NCBI GenBank assembly: GCA_049999725.1
Contig: JBNGIS010008129.1
Coordinates: forward strand, 1 to 26,159
DNA from: Haplomitrium mnioides
Taxonomy: Eukaryota; Marchantiophyta; Haplomitriopsida; Calobryales
Direction: 5' to 3'
DNA: 26,159 bases
Each line of letters starts with the position of its first letter. Position 1 is the first letter of the stretch. The position numbers and the translations under genes are program-made. Under the pieces are notes generated by a model. That model was given only the letters and a program-made list of their open reading frames with translations, searched no databases and was not told the origin of the DNA. Positions 1-8,642 of this stretch are shown in pieces.

Positions 1-158
1 AGTTGATGAATCGTTTCAACTCACTATTGTTGCGTGGTGGCGGTAAATTGTCGATTCTTCGTATGATTTCAGAGATCCGTAGCCACTTTCCCGTCACGTC
101 TTCACTCGACATTCAAAACTCAAACTCATTCACCACTTTCCTTCCCTCTCATGTATGA

Positions 159-177
159 GGTCCCGGCAACGGAACCA
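159..177 (-). promoter_or_regulatory. Primer binding site (tRNA-Asp/Glu-like)
   Basis: Read on the minus strand this is TGGTTCCGTTGCCGGGACC, close to the plant retrotransposon PBS complementary to the 3' end of tRNA-Asp or tRNA-Glu (GTTGCCGGG core). It sits 4 nt from the LTR end, the usual spacing. It primes minus-strand DNA synthesis. Confidence 0.7.
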
Positions 178-181
178 AAAA

Positions 182-1405
182 TGTGAAGCTACTTGCTTCG
201 CCGGTTTCTCCTCATGTGACTTTGACGTTGAGTGCACATTTAAGATGAGAGGGGAATAGAAGTAAGATTGCACACATCAAATCCCAACAATTCCTATAGA
301 ATGTACATAAAAGAAATACTCTATACAAAATCTCTTGCCCAATATCAAACTCTTTACTCCATAAATCTCTCAACACTCTCATGCTCTCACCCTTTCTCAC
401 TCTCCACAACTCCTCACTCTATTGGAAACCCCTCCTCAAGTGCTTGTCCTCCAATGAGTCTTCTTGGCAACTCCTCCAAGAGCTCCTCCAAGCGCTTCCC
501 CAATGGTCTCTCTAAGAATGAACTCTCCAAGTGTGAAAATGAAAGTCTAAACTCAAGCCACTCCAAGTCTCCTTTGCTCTCTCTTCTCCCTCCTTATAGA
601 CTAGTCTAGCTAATTACCACTAGTAAAACCTAGAGATTCTTTAACCCTAGGTAAAAGCTAGCCTTTCAATTTAAAATTCTAAAGTATCTCCTAAAGTATC
701 TTCTAAAGTATCTTTGCCTTTTCTCAAGAAGCTTCTCATTTGGAGCTTTTCTCAAAAGTAGTTCTAAAGTAACTTTAACTTTTTCCTACTTTTTCAAGAA
801 GAAGCTTCTCATTTGGAGCTTTCCTTGACCAAAACATTTGACCTAATCAGCTATTCCCTTTAATTTGTACCTAACTACAAAAGCTACTTTCATATTTCGA
901 GATTCCCTCAAGAGCAAGTCAAAGATTAAAGTAGTTTTTCTTGTCTTTTCTACTTTTTAGTCCTTCTAGAAGAATTTCTCTAAAATCTTTGATACCGATC
1001 CAAATCGCTTGTACTGTACCTTGCTGGAAAGCTTATTAAATAAGCTTTCTACCCATATAATAATATTTGTAATTTCTGTTATTAAAATACTCTCTGTTTT
1101 GACTTTTCTGCATAGTTCTATTTTACCTTTGACCGATTATAACTCTCGGTTTACAACAGATTTTTCACTTCTGTAAATTGTCACTAATGACATTTGACAT
1201 AAATTATTTACCTATGAAATATCAACTTTAACATACATCTAATAAGAACATAATTAAGTCTGTACAGATTTTTCTAAAAACAAAAAAAAACCATATTTCC
1301 TCCAATGTCCTTGAAATCCTCCACATCCTTCCTCCAAATACCCCAACTACTATGCCATGAATTTCAAACATAGAAGAAGCCATGTATCCGCCTCATGCCT
1401 TCACA
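182..1405 (-). repeat. LTR of the minus-strand retrotransposon (1224 bp)
   Basis: The segment is bounded by a perfect 7-bp terminal inverted repeat, TGTGAAG at 182 and CTTCACA ending at 1405, giving the expected TG...CA on either strand. A primer binding site lies 4 bases outside the 182 end, which fixes orientation. The right end falls exactly where similarity to copies B and C begins. The five bases GGTCT (1406-1410) are the predicted target-site duplication; the partner is outside the window. The short open frames inside have no recognisable domain. Confidence 0.72.
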
Positions 1406-2173
1406 GGTCTGAAAGATAAGTCAGAGTTTGACATCAGGAACCTTGACAAGTATCGTTACGAGATTGCAAGAGGCAATCACAGTGCTGCAGCAAGGCAGCT
1501 ATTGATTACAAAATATGGAGCAAAGAATCCTGCTTTGTCGCTTTGTAACTGTTATGTCTACGTGGGCTTGACACCAATAGAGGCCCGAATTTTTATGACG
1601 GATGACAATTACGACCAGAGGTACAGGCTTGAGATGACCTCTATTCAAAAGATCGACTATTGACATTAGTGATTTGTGGTAAGTAGGATGGCTTCATCCC
1701 AAAAATTGAAAAAGGAGCTAGTGTTGGAAACCCTGGAGATCAAACCAAAGTCCACGCTCGAGAAGACCGTGACTTCTCAAGACAATTGGTTTCAACTATC
1801 ATTCAGAAGTGGAGAGCTCTGGGAGTTACAACAGAGCATTTTCTCAATATGGGAGAAGAACCTTGTGAAAGACCAGAAGCCTAAGGCCAAAGGATCCCTT
1901 AGGATGGAAGACATAAAGTGGACGTCTTGGAGGTCTCTTCAGGGTCTTCTAGACAAAGTTAAGATTTCAGTTTTGAAGTGGGTGGAAGTCAAAGAGCTTT
2001 CAACATATGAGATGTCTCGGGAGGCGGAGAGACACAGAGTTTTGGCCGTAATGGTGAAGAGTTTCTGTTCGGAGGTTTTTTGTAATTCTTGAGAAGAGGC
2101 AAGAGAGGAGTACCCTCTTCACATGGAAGAGTCGAAGATGGTCTCTTTTTATTTAAGCTTCGAGAAGCTTCCG
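1406..2173 (+). pseudogene. Copy A, exon 2 (3' part): ParB-like domain, broken
   Basis: One frame from 1406 aligns with exon 2 of copies B and C. It starts inside a ParB/sulfiredoxin-like domain: YRYEIARGNHSAAARQLL followed by a YVYVGLT segment resembles the ParB 'YEIIAGERRxxAA ... V' core, with GNHS in place of GxRR/GxHR. A charged, probably helical region follows, ending near the exon boundary. In-frame stops lie at 1661-1663, 1667-1669, 1670-1672 and 2090-2092; at 1661 and 2090 other copies keep TGG, and at 1667 copy B keeps CAG. The N-terminal half was separated by the LTR insertion. The donor at 2174 reads ATAATT where copy C has GTAAGT, so the splice site has also decayed. The ParB assignment is by eye and moderately sure; ParB domains bind DNA/CTP or act as nucleases in bacteria and phages. 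Confidence 0.6.
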
Positions 2174-2495
2174 ATAATTCCTTTCTTTGGAATTTTCATT
2201 AATAATTTGTATTTGCATTTAATATTTTATAAGTTTTTGTTGTTTTTTTGAAACCTATGGTCCACGCGCGCATGGAGTTCGATGTCCCTCAACAAATGGA
2301 CTTCGAAGTCCATACGCGGATGGACTTCAATGTTCCTCAGCGAATGGACTTCGAAGTCCATACCGGCCTGGACTTTGAAGTCTAAGCGCGCTTAGACATC
2401 GAAGTCCATGCGTGCATGGACTCTAAGATAATTTAGGGTTTTAACCTTTCAATGTTTTTATTATTCTCTAATGTTTTTGTTTTGATTTTTTTCAG
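2174..2495 (+). other. Copy A intron 2
   Basis: The acceptor is TTTTTTTCAG at 2486-2495; the donor has mutated to AT. The same intron occurs in copies B and C, so the copies arose at DNA level rather than by reverse transcription of spliced RNA. It holds a palindrome array (2252-2424) then a T-rich tract. Confidence 0.6.
2252..2424 (+). repeat. Palindrome array, copy A intron 2
   Basis: About seven degenerate units alternate the palindromes GGACTTCGAAGTCC and CATGCGCGCATG. The GACTTCGAAGTCCAT boundary is perfect several times (e.g. around 2300 and 2350). The CpG half is more variable: cgcgcatgg, acgcggatgg, agcgcgctta, gcgtgcatgg. Confidence 0.8.
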
Positions 2496-3755
2496 GAGGA
2501 CAAAACTTTCAAGCGATAGCTAGCAAAGAAGCTGACAGCGGTTATGAAAGGAAGGACAAAATCTGGGGTCGAGGAAGCCTTCGAAGAACAAGACCAGCCT
2601 CCTATGTTGGTCTCTTACCCTCCGGCTTTTCTTCTCCACTGCCAGAAGGCCAAAGAGTGGAAAGCACAACAATGAAATGGTGCTGCATCTCTCACAATAG
2701 AAGGAGTTGTTAGAGATGAGGAAGAAGACTTACTGTCTTATATCGATAGTCTCAATGTGGCATTTTATCAAGTCCACGGGGAGGCCAACGCTCGACAATT
2801 GAAGGGCCTTCTGAAACCTAGGTGTTTTACTTTGGCTATTGGTGATATTCCTTATGGGTATAACCTAAAGGAATGCAAGCATGATAACTTGGAACCATTT
2901 TCAAAAGATGACATTTTCGATATGGTATTATCTTTTGCGGTAGTAACTACTTCAGAGCTTTGGTCTTTTGTAATCATACATTCTTTGTAGCAGTTTGGCA
3001 TCGTTGAGGATGCCCTTTCTGAAGTCTATTGTGCAATTGATCATGGCATCTGGTGAGTTGTTCTTTCATTTTTATTATTTTTTTATTTCTCTTGCATTTT
3101 CGTTACAATGTTTGATGTGATGTTTATCTTTTTGCAGGGACAAAAGCAATATGCATCATTCAAGTGGTCCCAAATTGCACATGCCCATGAGTATTGGACA
3201 GTGGGCTACTGGACAAAGGAAGGAAAGAGGAGCATGCGCCATTTCAATTTGCAGGCTTCTTCTGCGACCAAACTTCCTCAACAGCCTATGCAGAGTGTTT
3301 TTAACTGCCCTGTAGTTTCTACAAAGCTTAAACATCCATGAGATGATGTTCTTGTGAATGTTTATCAGAAGCCGCAGGCTCTGTACAATTTTTTTATCGA
3401 CCATTTATCAACAAAACAAGATTGGATCCTTGATCTCTGCTCTGGGTCTGGCACAGGCCTTGTCTATGCTCTTAAATTGATGTGAAATTGCATCGCCGTG
3501 GAATATGATGAACGTCAGTCTATTTATATTCCTCTAAGGGTTTTGGAGATGGCTTCCTTGCCATCCTATGTCACTGAGTCACAGATAGTTTTTGCTTACC
3601 ACAAGGAACATATTCCTCCTAGTACTGCAGGTGCTTCTGGTGACTTTGTTGTAACATCGAGGACTGGAAAGTCTTGACAGGATTCTCTAGCGGCTGCAGA
3701 TGCTCAGCCTATAGATTTAGATGAGACAATTCCTCCCAAAGAGGATAGAGTCTGA
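2496..3755 (+). pseudogene. Copy A, exons 3-4: beta-class DNA N4/N6 methyltransferase-like, broken
   Basis: Exon 3 (2496-3052) and exon 4 (3138-3755) flank an 85-bp intron (donor GTGAGT at 3053, acceptor TTTGCAG to 3137) that splits a codon in phase 2. Exon 3 carries DIPYG at 2844-2858, matching catalytic motif IV (D/N/S-x-P-Y/F). Exon 4 carries a QKP-containing helix and then the SAM-binding motif I DLCSGSGTG at 3432-3458, followed by AVEYDERQ with the acidic residue expected after strand 2. Motif IV before motif I is the beta-class order of the N6_N4_Mtase family. Breaks: TAG at 2517 and 2985, TGA at 2673, a one-base loss near 3168-3175, and in-frame TGA near 3340, at 3483-3485 and near 3675. 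The final TGA is 3753-3755. Both key motifs remain readable. The substrate base cannot be told from this. Confidence 0.68.
3053..3137 (+). other. Copy A intron 3 (85 bp)
   Basis: Starts GTGAGTTG and ends TTTTTGCAG, with a T-rich tract before the acceptor. The 97-bp equivalent in copy C is 23654-23750. Unlike introns 1 and 2 it contains no palindrome array. Confidence 0.65.
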
Positions 3756-3782
3756 GGATGTCTTTGTACACTTTGCATCAAT

Positions 3783-3788
3783 AATAAA
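3783..3788 (+). promoter_or_regulatory. Polyadenylation signal AATAAA of copy A
   Basis: AATAAA lies 28 nt after the stop at 3755; copy C has AATAAA 28 nt after its stop at the equivalent place (24397-24402). Conserved position in two copies supports it as the true gene end. Confidence 0.5.
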
Positions 3789-3949
3789 ACTTATTTTTTC
3801 CAAATCTTTTTTTGCCAAAGTTTCATCTTGTTGCTCTTTCAATTTATTACAAGTCTTTTCATCACAATTTAGTTTATTGCGCCTAAGAATAAGTTGACCC
3901 AATTGATAGTCTAAGAATGGTTTGAACGCAGTTACTAATCTAAGAATGA

Positions 3950-4345
3950 TTTGGAGTCTTTGCACATTGTTTAGTGTCTTTGTGCATTAAGGCTTTGTAG
4001 TTCTTGTTCGGATTCCCTGCGCGTTTAAGCTGTAAGGTTGTTGTTCAGAGTCCTTGCACTCGTTGGTCAAAGGGTTCTTGTTCAATGTCTATGCTTGCAT
4101 AGGCTGCAGGGTTCTTGTTTAGAATCTTGGCGTGTTTTGGCTCTAGGATTCTAGTTGAAAGTCCATGCGTACATAACTTCATTGTTCTTGTTCAAAGTCT
4201 AAGCACACAAAAGATTTAGGATTCTTGTTTGGAGTCTATGTGTGCATAGGCTAAATTTAAAGTTCTGGTTTGGAGTCTATGCTTGCATAGACTTTGTTGT
4301 CTATGATGCTCAAAGTCAGGTTTAAAGTCCTTACCCGACTGGACA
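3950..4345 (+). repeat. Palindrome array in the 3' flank of copy A (about 37-bp units)
   Basis: Roughly ten degenerate units with linker GGTTCTTGTTCAAAGT then a core related to CTATGCGCGCATAG and then GCTTTAGG-like sequence. Good cores: tctatgcttgcatagg near 4089, tctatgtgtgcatagg near 4234. The homologous array follows copy C at 24530-24990. Confidence 0.75.
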
Positions 4346-4682
4346 TTTATGTTTTCCTGTAGTTTTTTTCTACCAAAAGATATATATTTTATTTCTTTTT
4401 TGATGAATTTAGTTTATTCACAATAGTGTCAAGTTTTTTCTAAAATATTCAAATAACCAAAATGTTTGTTTTTCAAGTTTTTTTCTATAAAGAAATATTT
4501 GAAATATAATCTAAATGGAAAATATGCATTTTTTGTTTATAAAAAACAATTTTTTTTGAAAAGAAGATTTTAGTCTTAAATTTGATGTTTTTGAATACCA
4601 AATCTTCGAGAAAAAAATTTTCTATTGCCAAGTGAAAGAGGAACTCAGTAGCGGTTCCTGGTTCAAAGTAGCGACTGTTCTT
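4346..4682 (+). repeat. AT-rich spacer ending in a GGTTCAAAGTAGC module
   Basis: About 290 bp of AT-rich DNA (shared landmark GATGAATTTAGTTTATTCAC near 4401) leads to GTTCCTGGTTCAAAGTAGC ending near 4672. The same spacer and module follow copy C (25000-25325), and related modules lie at 8062-8110 and, inverted, at 9345-9385. No gene is seen in it. Confidence 0.65.
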
Positions 4683-4832
4683 TATCCATGCGTGCTTGGA
4701 TTTCCATCGTCTATGCGTGCATATACTCCCTTGTTCACTACTTGCTCGGTATGTTATTAAAGTCCCTGTGCGCTGTGAATGTTAGTTTAACATTTTCACT
4801 TATGCCAAATTGTTTTTTGTCTTTATTTTCAG
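4683..4832 (+). other. Copy B intron 1 remnant with palindrome units
   Basis: From about 4690 (CCATCGTCTATGCGTGCAT) the sequence aligns with the second half of copy C intron 1 (about 21135-21370), ending in TTTATTTTCAG at 4832. Copy B therefore begins inside intron 1, joined directly to the 3' flank of copy A. A possible homologous exon 1 for B is absent. Confidence 0.6.
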
Positions 4833-6293
4833 TTCACTCAATATTTGGCCGATTTCGTGGATGGGTACAAAGGCATGAAGCGCATCAAGCGGGACTTCAT
4901 CAAACTCGCCATACAAATCAAGATTCTAAACCCCAAGTAGGGCGTCAATATTCAATTACTAGTGCCGCATTTGACCGCAACACATTCTACGTTCACGCTA
5001 CAAGGACTTCTTCCTAAAAGAAGAGAAATGAGCTTGAGCCAGTTGAGGCTCCGAAGAAGAAGAACCCGACCGTAAAAAAGAAAAATCCTGCACCAGCACC
5101 CATTATTGAAGAGGAGCCAGCCCCCTCAGAATCTAAAGCAAAGTCTATTTCTTTTGCTCCCTCATCTTCATCAAGAAGGAACTCGGGGCAAGACTCGGAG
5201 CTTGTTCAGGCTCCTAAATCTCAATCAAAAAGGCAATCCCACAAGGGGTTGCATACTTTTCAAGAAAGAGAACAGGTGGACCCTCAAACAGTGTTTAAGG
5301 AAGACAATAGTAAGAGAAGGGAGTCTGCAATCCAACACTGCAAAGTCCGTGAAGAGACAATAACAATAAGGCTGGAAAATTTAAATTTGCCCAAGCTTGG
5401 AATGGACAACTAGGGTCCATTCCAGATTCGAATATTGAATGAGGATTTTGTTGAGCTTCTGACGCAAAGAATGCTCACAAACAAGTATGCGCACAATTTC
5501 TTTATCATGGTGGTTGATCCAAAGTGTCGTCTGAAGGACAAGTCAGAGTTTGACATCAAGAACCTTAAAAAGTATCGTTACAAGATTGCGGGAGGCAATC
5601 ACAGTGTTGTAGCAAGGTAGCTACTTATCACGAAATATGGAGCAAAGAACCCTGCTTTGTTGCTTTGCAATTATTATGTCTATGTAAACCTCACACCAAT
5701 AGAGGCCCATATTTTTGCTACCAATGAGAATTACCACTAGAGGTATAGGCTTGAAGTGACCTCTATTCAAGAGGTCGAGTATTGGCATCAGAGACTTGTA
5801 AAGAGTGGAATGGTTTCATTCCAAAAATTAAAAAGAGAGCTAGTTCTAGAGACCTGGGAGATCAAACCCAAGTCGACTCTTGAGAAGACAGTCACCTCTG
5901 AAGACAACTAGTTCTAACTAGTGTTTCGAAGTGGTGAGTTCTGGGATTTACAATAGAGCATATTTTCAATGTGGGAGAAAAATACTGTGAAGGGCCAGAA
6001 CCCTAAGGCCAAGGGGTTGTTGAGAATGGAGGACATGAAGTGGATGCCTTGGAGGTCCCTTCAGGGTCTTCCTGATGAAGTGAAGATTTTTGTTTTGAAG
6101 TGAGTGGAAGCTGGAGGGCTTTCAATAGACGAGATGTCTCAAAAGGCGGAGAGACAAAGTTTTGACGGTAATGGTGAAAAGTTTTTGTTCTGAGGTGTAC
6201 TGTAGCACGTGGAAGGAGGCAAGAGAGGAGTACCCTCTTCATACTAAAGAGTCCAAGATGACCTCATTTTATTCAAGCTTCGAGAAGCTTTTG
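4833..6293 (+). pseudogene. Copy B, exon 2: ParB-like domain gene, broken
   Basis: Exon 2 begins after a CAG acceptor and aligns throughout with copy C exon 2. Order: a basic/hydrophobic start; a Lys/Pro/Ser-rich low-complexity linker (5030-5240, EEEPAP-like); a ParB-like region from about 5345 including NEDFVELLTQRMLTNKYAHN and GGNHSVVARQ-like residues; then a charged helical region. It ends at 6293 with donor GTTAGT. Breaks include TAG at 4938-4940 and 5411-5413 (both shared with copy C), a one-base loss near 4980, TAG at 5618-5620 (CAG in A, CAA in C), several stops around 5738 and 5909-5960, and a 2-base deletion near 6155. The methyltransferase exons are missing, because intron 2 runs into copia sequence near 6700. 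Function of the intact family is unknown; DNA binding or nuclease activity is possible. Confidence 0.62.
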
Positions 6294-6710
6294 GTTAGTT
6301 CTTCCTTTCACACCATATTCATTTCTTTGTATTTGCATTGAATTTTTTGTAACTTTTCCTTGTTTAAAAAAAAAGTTTAACATCTATGCGCGCTTGGACA
6401 TCGAAGTCCATGTGCGCATGGACTTCCAAGTCAATTTCTCGCTTGGACTTTGCAACCCATGCACGCATGGACTTCGTAATTCAAGCGTGCTTGGACTTTT
6501 AAAGTTCATGCTCGCTTGAAGACCAAAGTCCATGCATGCATGGACTTCACTGTCCTTGGGCATTAGAACATCAAAGTCCACGCACGCTTAGACTTCGATG
6601 TCCATGGGTGCATGGACTTTGCTGTTCTTACATTTTTGGACTTCGTAGTCCATCCACACATGGACTTCGATGTCTATGCACGCATGGAAGTCAATGTTGT
6701 TCTCTACCTT
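6294..6710 (+). other. Copy B intron 2, truncated
   Basis: Donor side (GTTAGTTCTTCC, then T-rich) aligns with intron 2 of copy C. After the array at 6381-6692 no acceptor or exon 3 is found; copia RNase H sequence begins within about 30 bp. An insertion or deletion removed the rest of the gene. Confidence 0.55.
6381..6692 (+). repeat. Largest palindrome array (copy B intron 2)
   Basis: About a dozen 24-bp units of the GGACTTCGAAGTCC / CATGCGCGCATG type. Variants include gtgcgcatgg, gcacgcatgg, gcatgcatgg, gcgtgcttgg and cgcacgctta. Some units are interrupted by short unrelated stretches such as ctgttcttacattttt near 6622. Confidence 0.82.
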
Positions 6711-6721
6711 AAAAAATCCTT

Positions 6722-7185
6722 ACCAACTATGCGAATGCGGAATACCTTTTGAATCTTGATTCTGCTAAATCCCAAACTAGCTATGTATTCCTATATGACT
6801 CTAGAGCTATATCATGAAAAGGTACAAAGCAAACTTTGACTTATACATCCTCAAACCATGTAGATATTATTGCTCTGTATGAAGCTAGTAGGGAGTGCTT
6901 ATACATACAAAGGATGCTTGATCATGTTTATTTACATTGTGGTTTACCTTGTATATCTGGCCTTACTGCTATTTTTGATCATAACTTGGCATGTGTATAG
7001 TAGGTCTTACTGGGATTTATTAAAGGAGACCGCATAAAACACATAGAACCAATGTTTTTTTTCACCCATGAGCAACATGACAACACTATTTCTATGTAGG
7101 TTATCTCTAGTAAAGAGAACATTGCCGATATATTTACTAAGGCTATACCTTTGGCACTACATTAGTATTTTTGTTATCTACTTGG
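6722..7185 (+). pseudogene. Ty1/copia Pol C-terminus: RNase H remnant
   Basis: One frame from about 6728 reads as the copia RNase H end of Pol: a YANAEYL start (family Y-x-D-A), SQTSYVFLY, TKQTLTYTSSNHVDIIALYEASRE, then an ADIFTKAIP close. This is the typical conserved string of plant copia elements. Catalytic positions are partly lost; for example the usual Asp-Asn-Ala triplet reads HNLA. In-frame stops occur at the W of the 'AISWK'-type motif (about 6815), twice near 6998, and near 7095 and 7164. Integrase and reverse transcriptase are not present upstream, so this is only the 3' end of an element. Confidence 0.8.
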
Positions 7186-7944
7186 TTTACAGAGATTATC
7201 GACTTTATTATCATGACTTCATTGACTATTCTTTCATTATCTAGTCGATGTCATTATTTTTATCTTTGATATATCTCCATATTCTATTTTTGCTCATGGC
7301 ATCTTTTTCAAACTTCATATGCTCATTATTTTCTGATTTTCTATTTGGCCTATAGCTAACTTTCTTATTATTTCTTCTCTCTATTTGGTCACTATATGAC
7401 TTTTGTATCCATTTATAAATGGTGGTTGTACTATTTCCCTTGTAGAAGTATGAGAGGGTTTTTATGAGGCAACACATTTATGCTTCATATAGATTTATTT
7501 TCGAATGTTGGTGGTATTTTATCATAGGTTTTATATCTATCTTCTGTGTGGTTACAACATTCCCCACATTATAACCAAGAATGAGTATTATACTACACTT
7601 AGAAAGATGACTAGACTAATATAGGATTAGTCCTTAACCTATGATTAGACTATTTGATTAGGATTAGGGTTAGTGCTAATCCTACATAATTAGCACATTA
7701 CCTTACATACTTATTTACATTTTTACATTGTATGATTGTTGATATTGATACATTGAAGAGAGAGAAGAGAAGGAGAGGAAGAGTTTCATGATTCACCTCA
7801 TATACTTGTTGATCTTATGTTGCCACATTCTTCCATGAATTGCATGAGCTCATGAACCCCACATTCAACAAAGTTTTCCAATATTCTCATAAAAGCTAAT
7901 AATATTGATTGATTTTGCATAACAAAATTGACTCTCGCTACATC
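7186..7944 (+). other. Downstream of copia RNase H; possible 3' LTR remnant
   Basis: No coding feature is recognisable. A TGTTGGTGGTATTTT stretch near 7505 could open a copia LTR, and a purine-rich GAAGAGAGAGAAGAGAAGGA at about 7754-7773 resembles R/U5 leader sequence. No second LTR copy is present to prove it. Around 7627-7683 there are short repeats of AGGATTAG and its complement. Confidence 0.3.
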
Positions 7945-8111
7945 ATGCTTGTTGAAACGGCCAAAAATAAACCTCCAAAATTTATGTACTTTTTGTTTTT
8001 AAGAAATAACCTTGTTTTTCATGTTTTTTGAGCTAAAAATCATAATTTTTCCTCAAAAAAAAAGTTCATGTTTTGAGTAGCTTGTTCTTGGTTCAAAGTA
8101 GCGGCTGTTAT
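7945..8111 (+). repeat. AT-rich spacer and GGTTCAAAGTAGC module (plus copy)
   Basis: CTTGTTGAAACGGCCAAAAA near 7949 leads through T-rich DNA to TTTTGAGTAGC and then CTTGGTTCAAAGTAGCGGC near 8086-8105. The minus-strand counterpart is 9345-9460, and shorter relatives occur at 4640-4682 and 25272-25323. Confidence 0.6.
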
Positions 8112-8430
8112 GAGCGCATAGTTTTTGTTCTTGCTTCTTTCAATTTTAGTCGCTAAAACAGTCAAAGCAAGCCAAAATATTGATGTTGGTGCTTTTGATC
8201 CTATGCGCGCATAGGATGCATCATTGTTTCCATTGATCCTATGCATGCATATGATCAAATATTTTGTTTGAATCCTAATTAAGCATAGAGTCCAAGCTAG
8301 CGTTGCAATTGAAGTTCCAACTTGTGACCCAAATGGCGCAAATCTTGTTTTTCTCCTTTCAAAACTTTTGCTTCTTCAAGTCAAAGACAAGTACTTATTG
8401 TGAATGTTATTTAGATTCTTCTATATTTAA
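8112..8430 (+). repeat. Palindrome units and spacer, plus copy of an inverted pair
   Basis: Contains GATCCTATGCGCGCATAGGA near 8197, a perfect palindrome core, plus decayed cores near 8115 and 8238. The segment aligns with the reverse complement of about 10890-11150: shared landmarks are TTTTTGTTCTTGCTTCTTT, AGTCG, CAAGCC and a later AAATCTTG...TTAGATTCT stretch. The pair is separated by about 2.5 kb. Confidence 0.55.
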
Positions 8431-8642
8431 ATAGTCTAAAGAACATTTTTATTTAAAAAAAAACCTCACCACTACTAATCTAAACATTTGTTAAATCTGA
8501 TTTGAATATTTCTAGCATCTCATGTTATCTTTTGAAATTCAAAACTTCAACGCATGTTTTATTGAACTATTTTTATCTCTTTGGTGTTTTGAGATGATGT
8601 AGTAAAATATAATCGCTAATTTTTACTTCATCACAATCAACA

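Larger units (their letters stand above)
1..1405 (-). mobile_element. 5' end of an LTR retrotransposon, minus strand (partial)
   Basis: A primer binding site and a complete LTR are visible in minus orientation, so the element body runs leftward out of the window; positions 1-156 are its untranslated leader. The right end at 1405 abuts sequence that aligns with the middle of exon 2 of the ParB-like/methyltransferase family (copies B and C), so the element interrupted that gene. No protein domain of the element lies in the window, so its superfamily is unknown. The Asp/Glu-type PBS is common among plant Ty3/gypsy Athila/Tat elements, but that is only suggestive. Confidence 0.7.

Noticed and set aside
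268-609. 113-residue plus-strand open frame
   Set aside because: Lies within the minus-strand LTR, Ser/Pro-rich low-complexity composition, no domain.
2252-2424. CRISPR-like array
   Set aside because: Repeats are degenerate, spacers are not unique, and the context is a eukaryotic intron.
7627-7690. Telomere-like or minisatellite repeat (AGGATTAGGGTTAG)
   Set aside because: Only one or two imperfect units, no tandem run.
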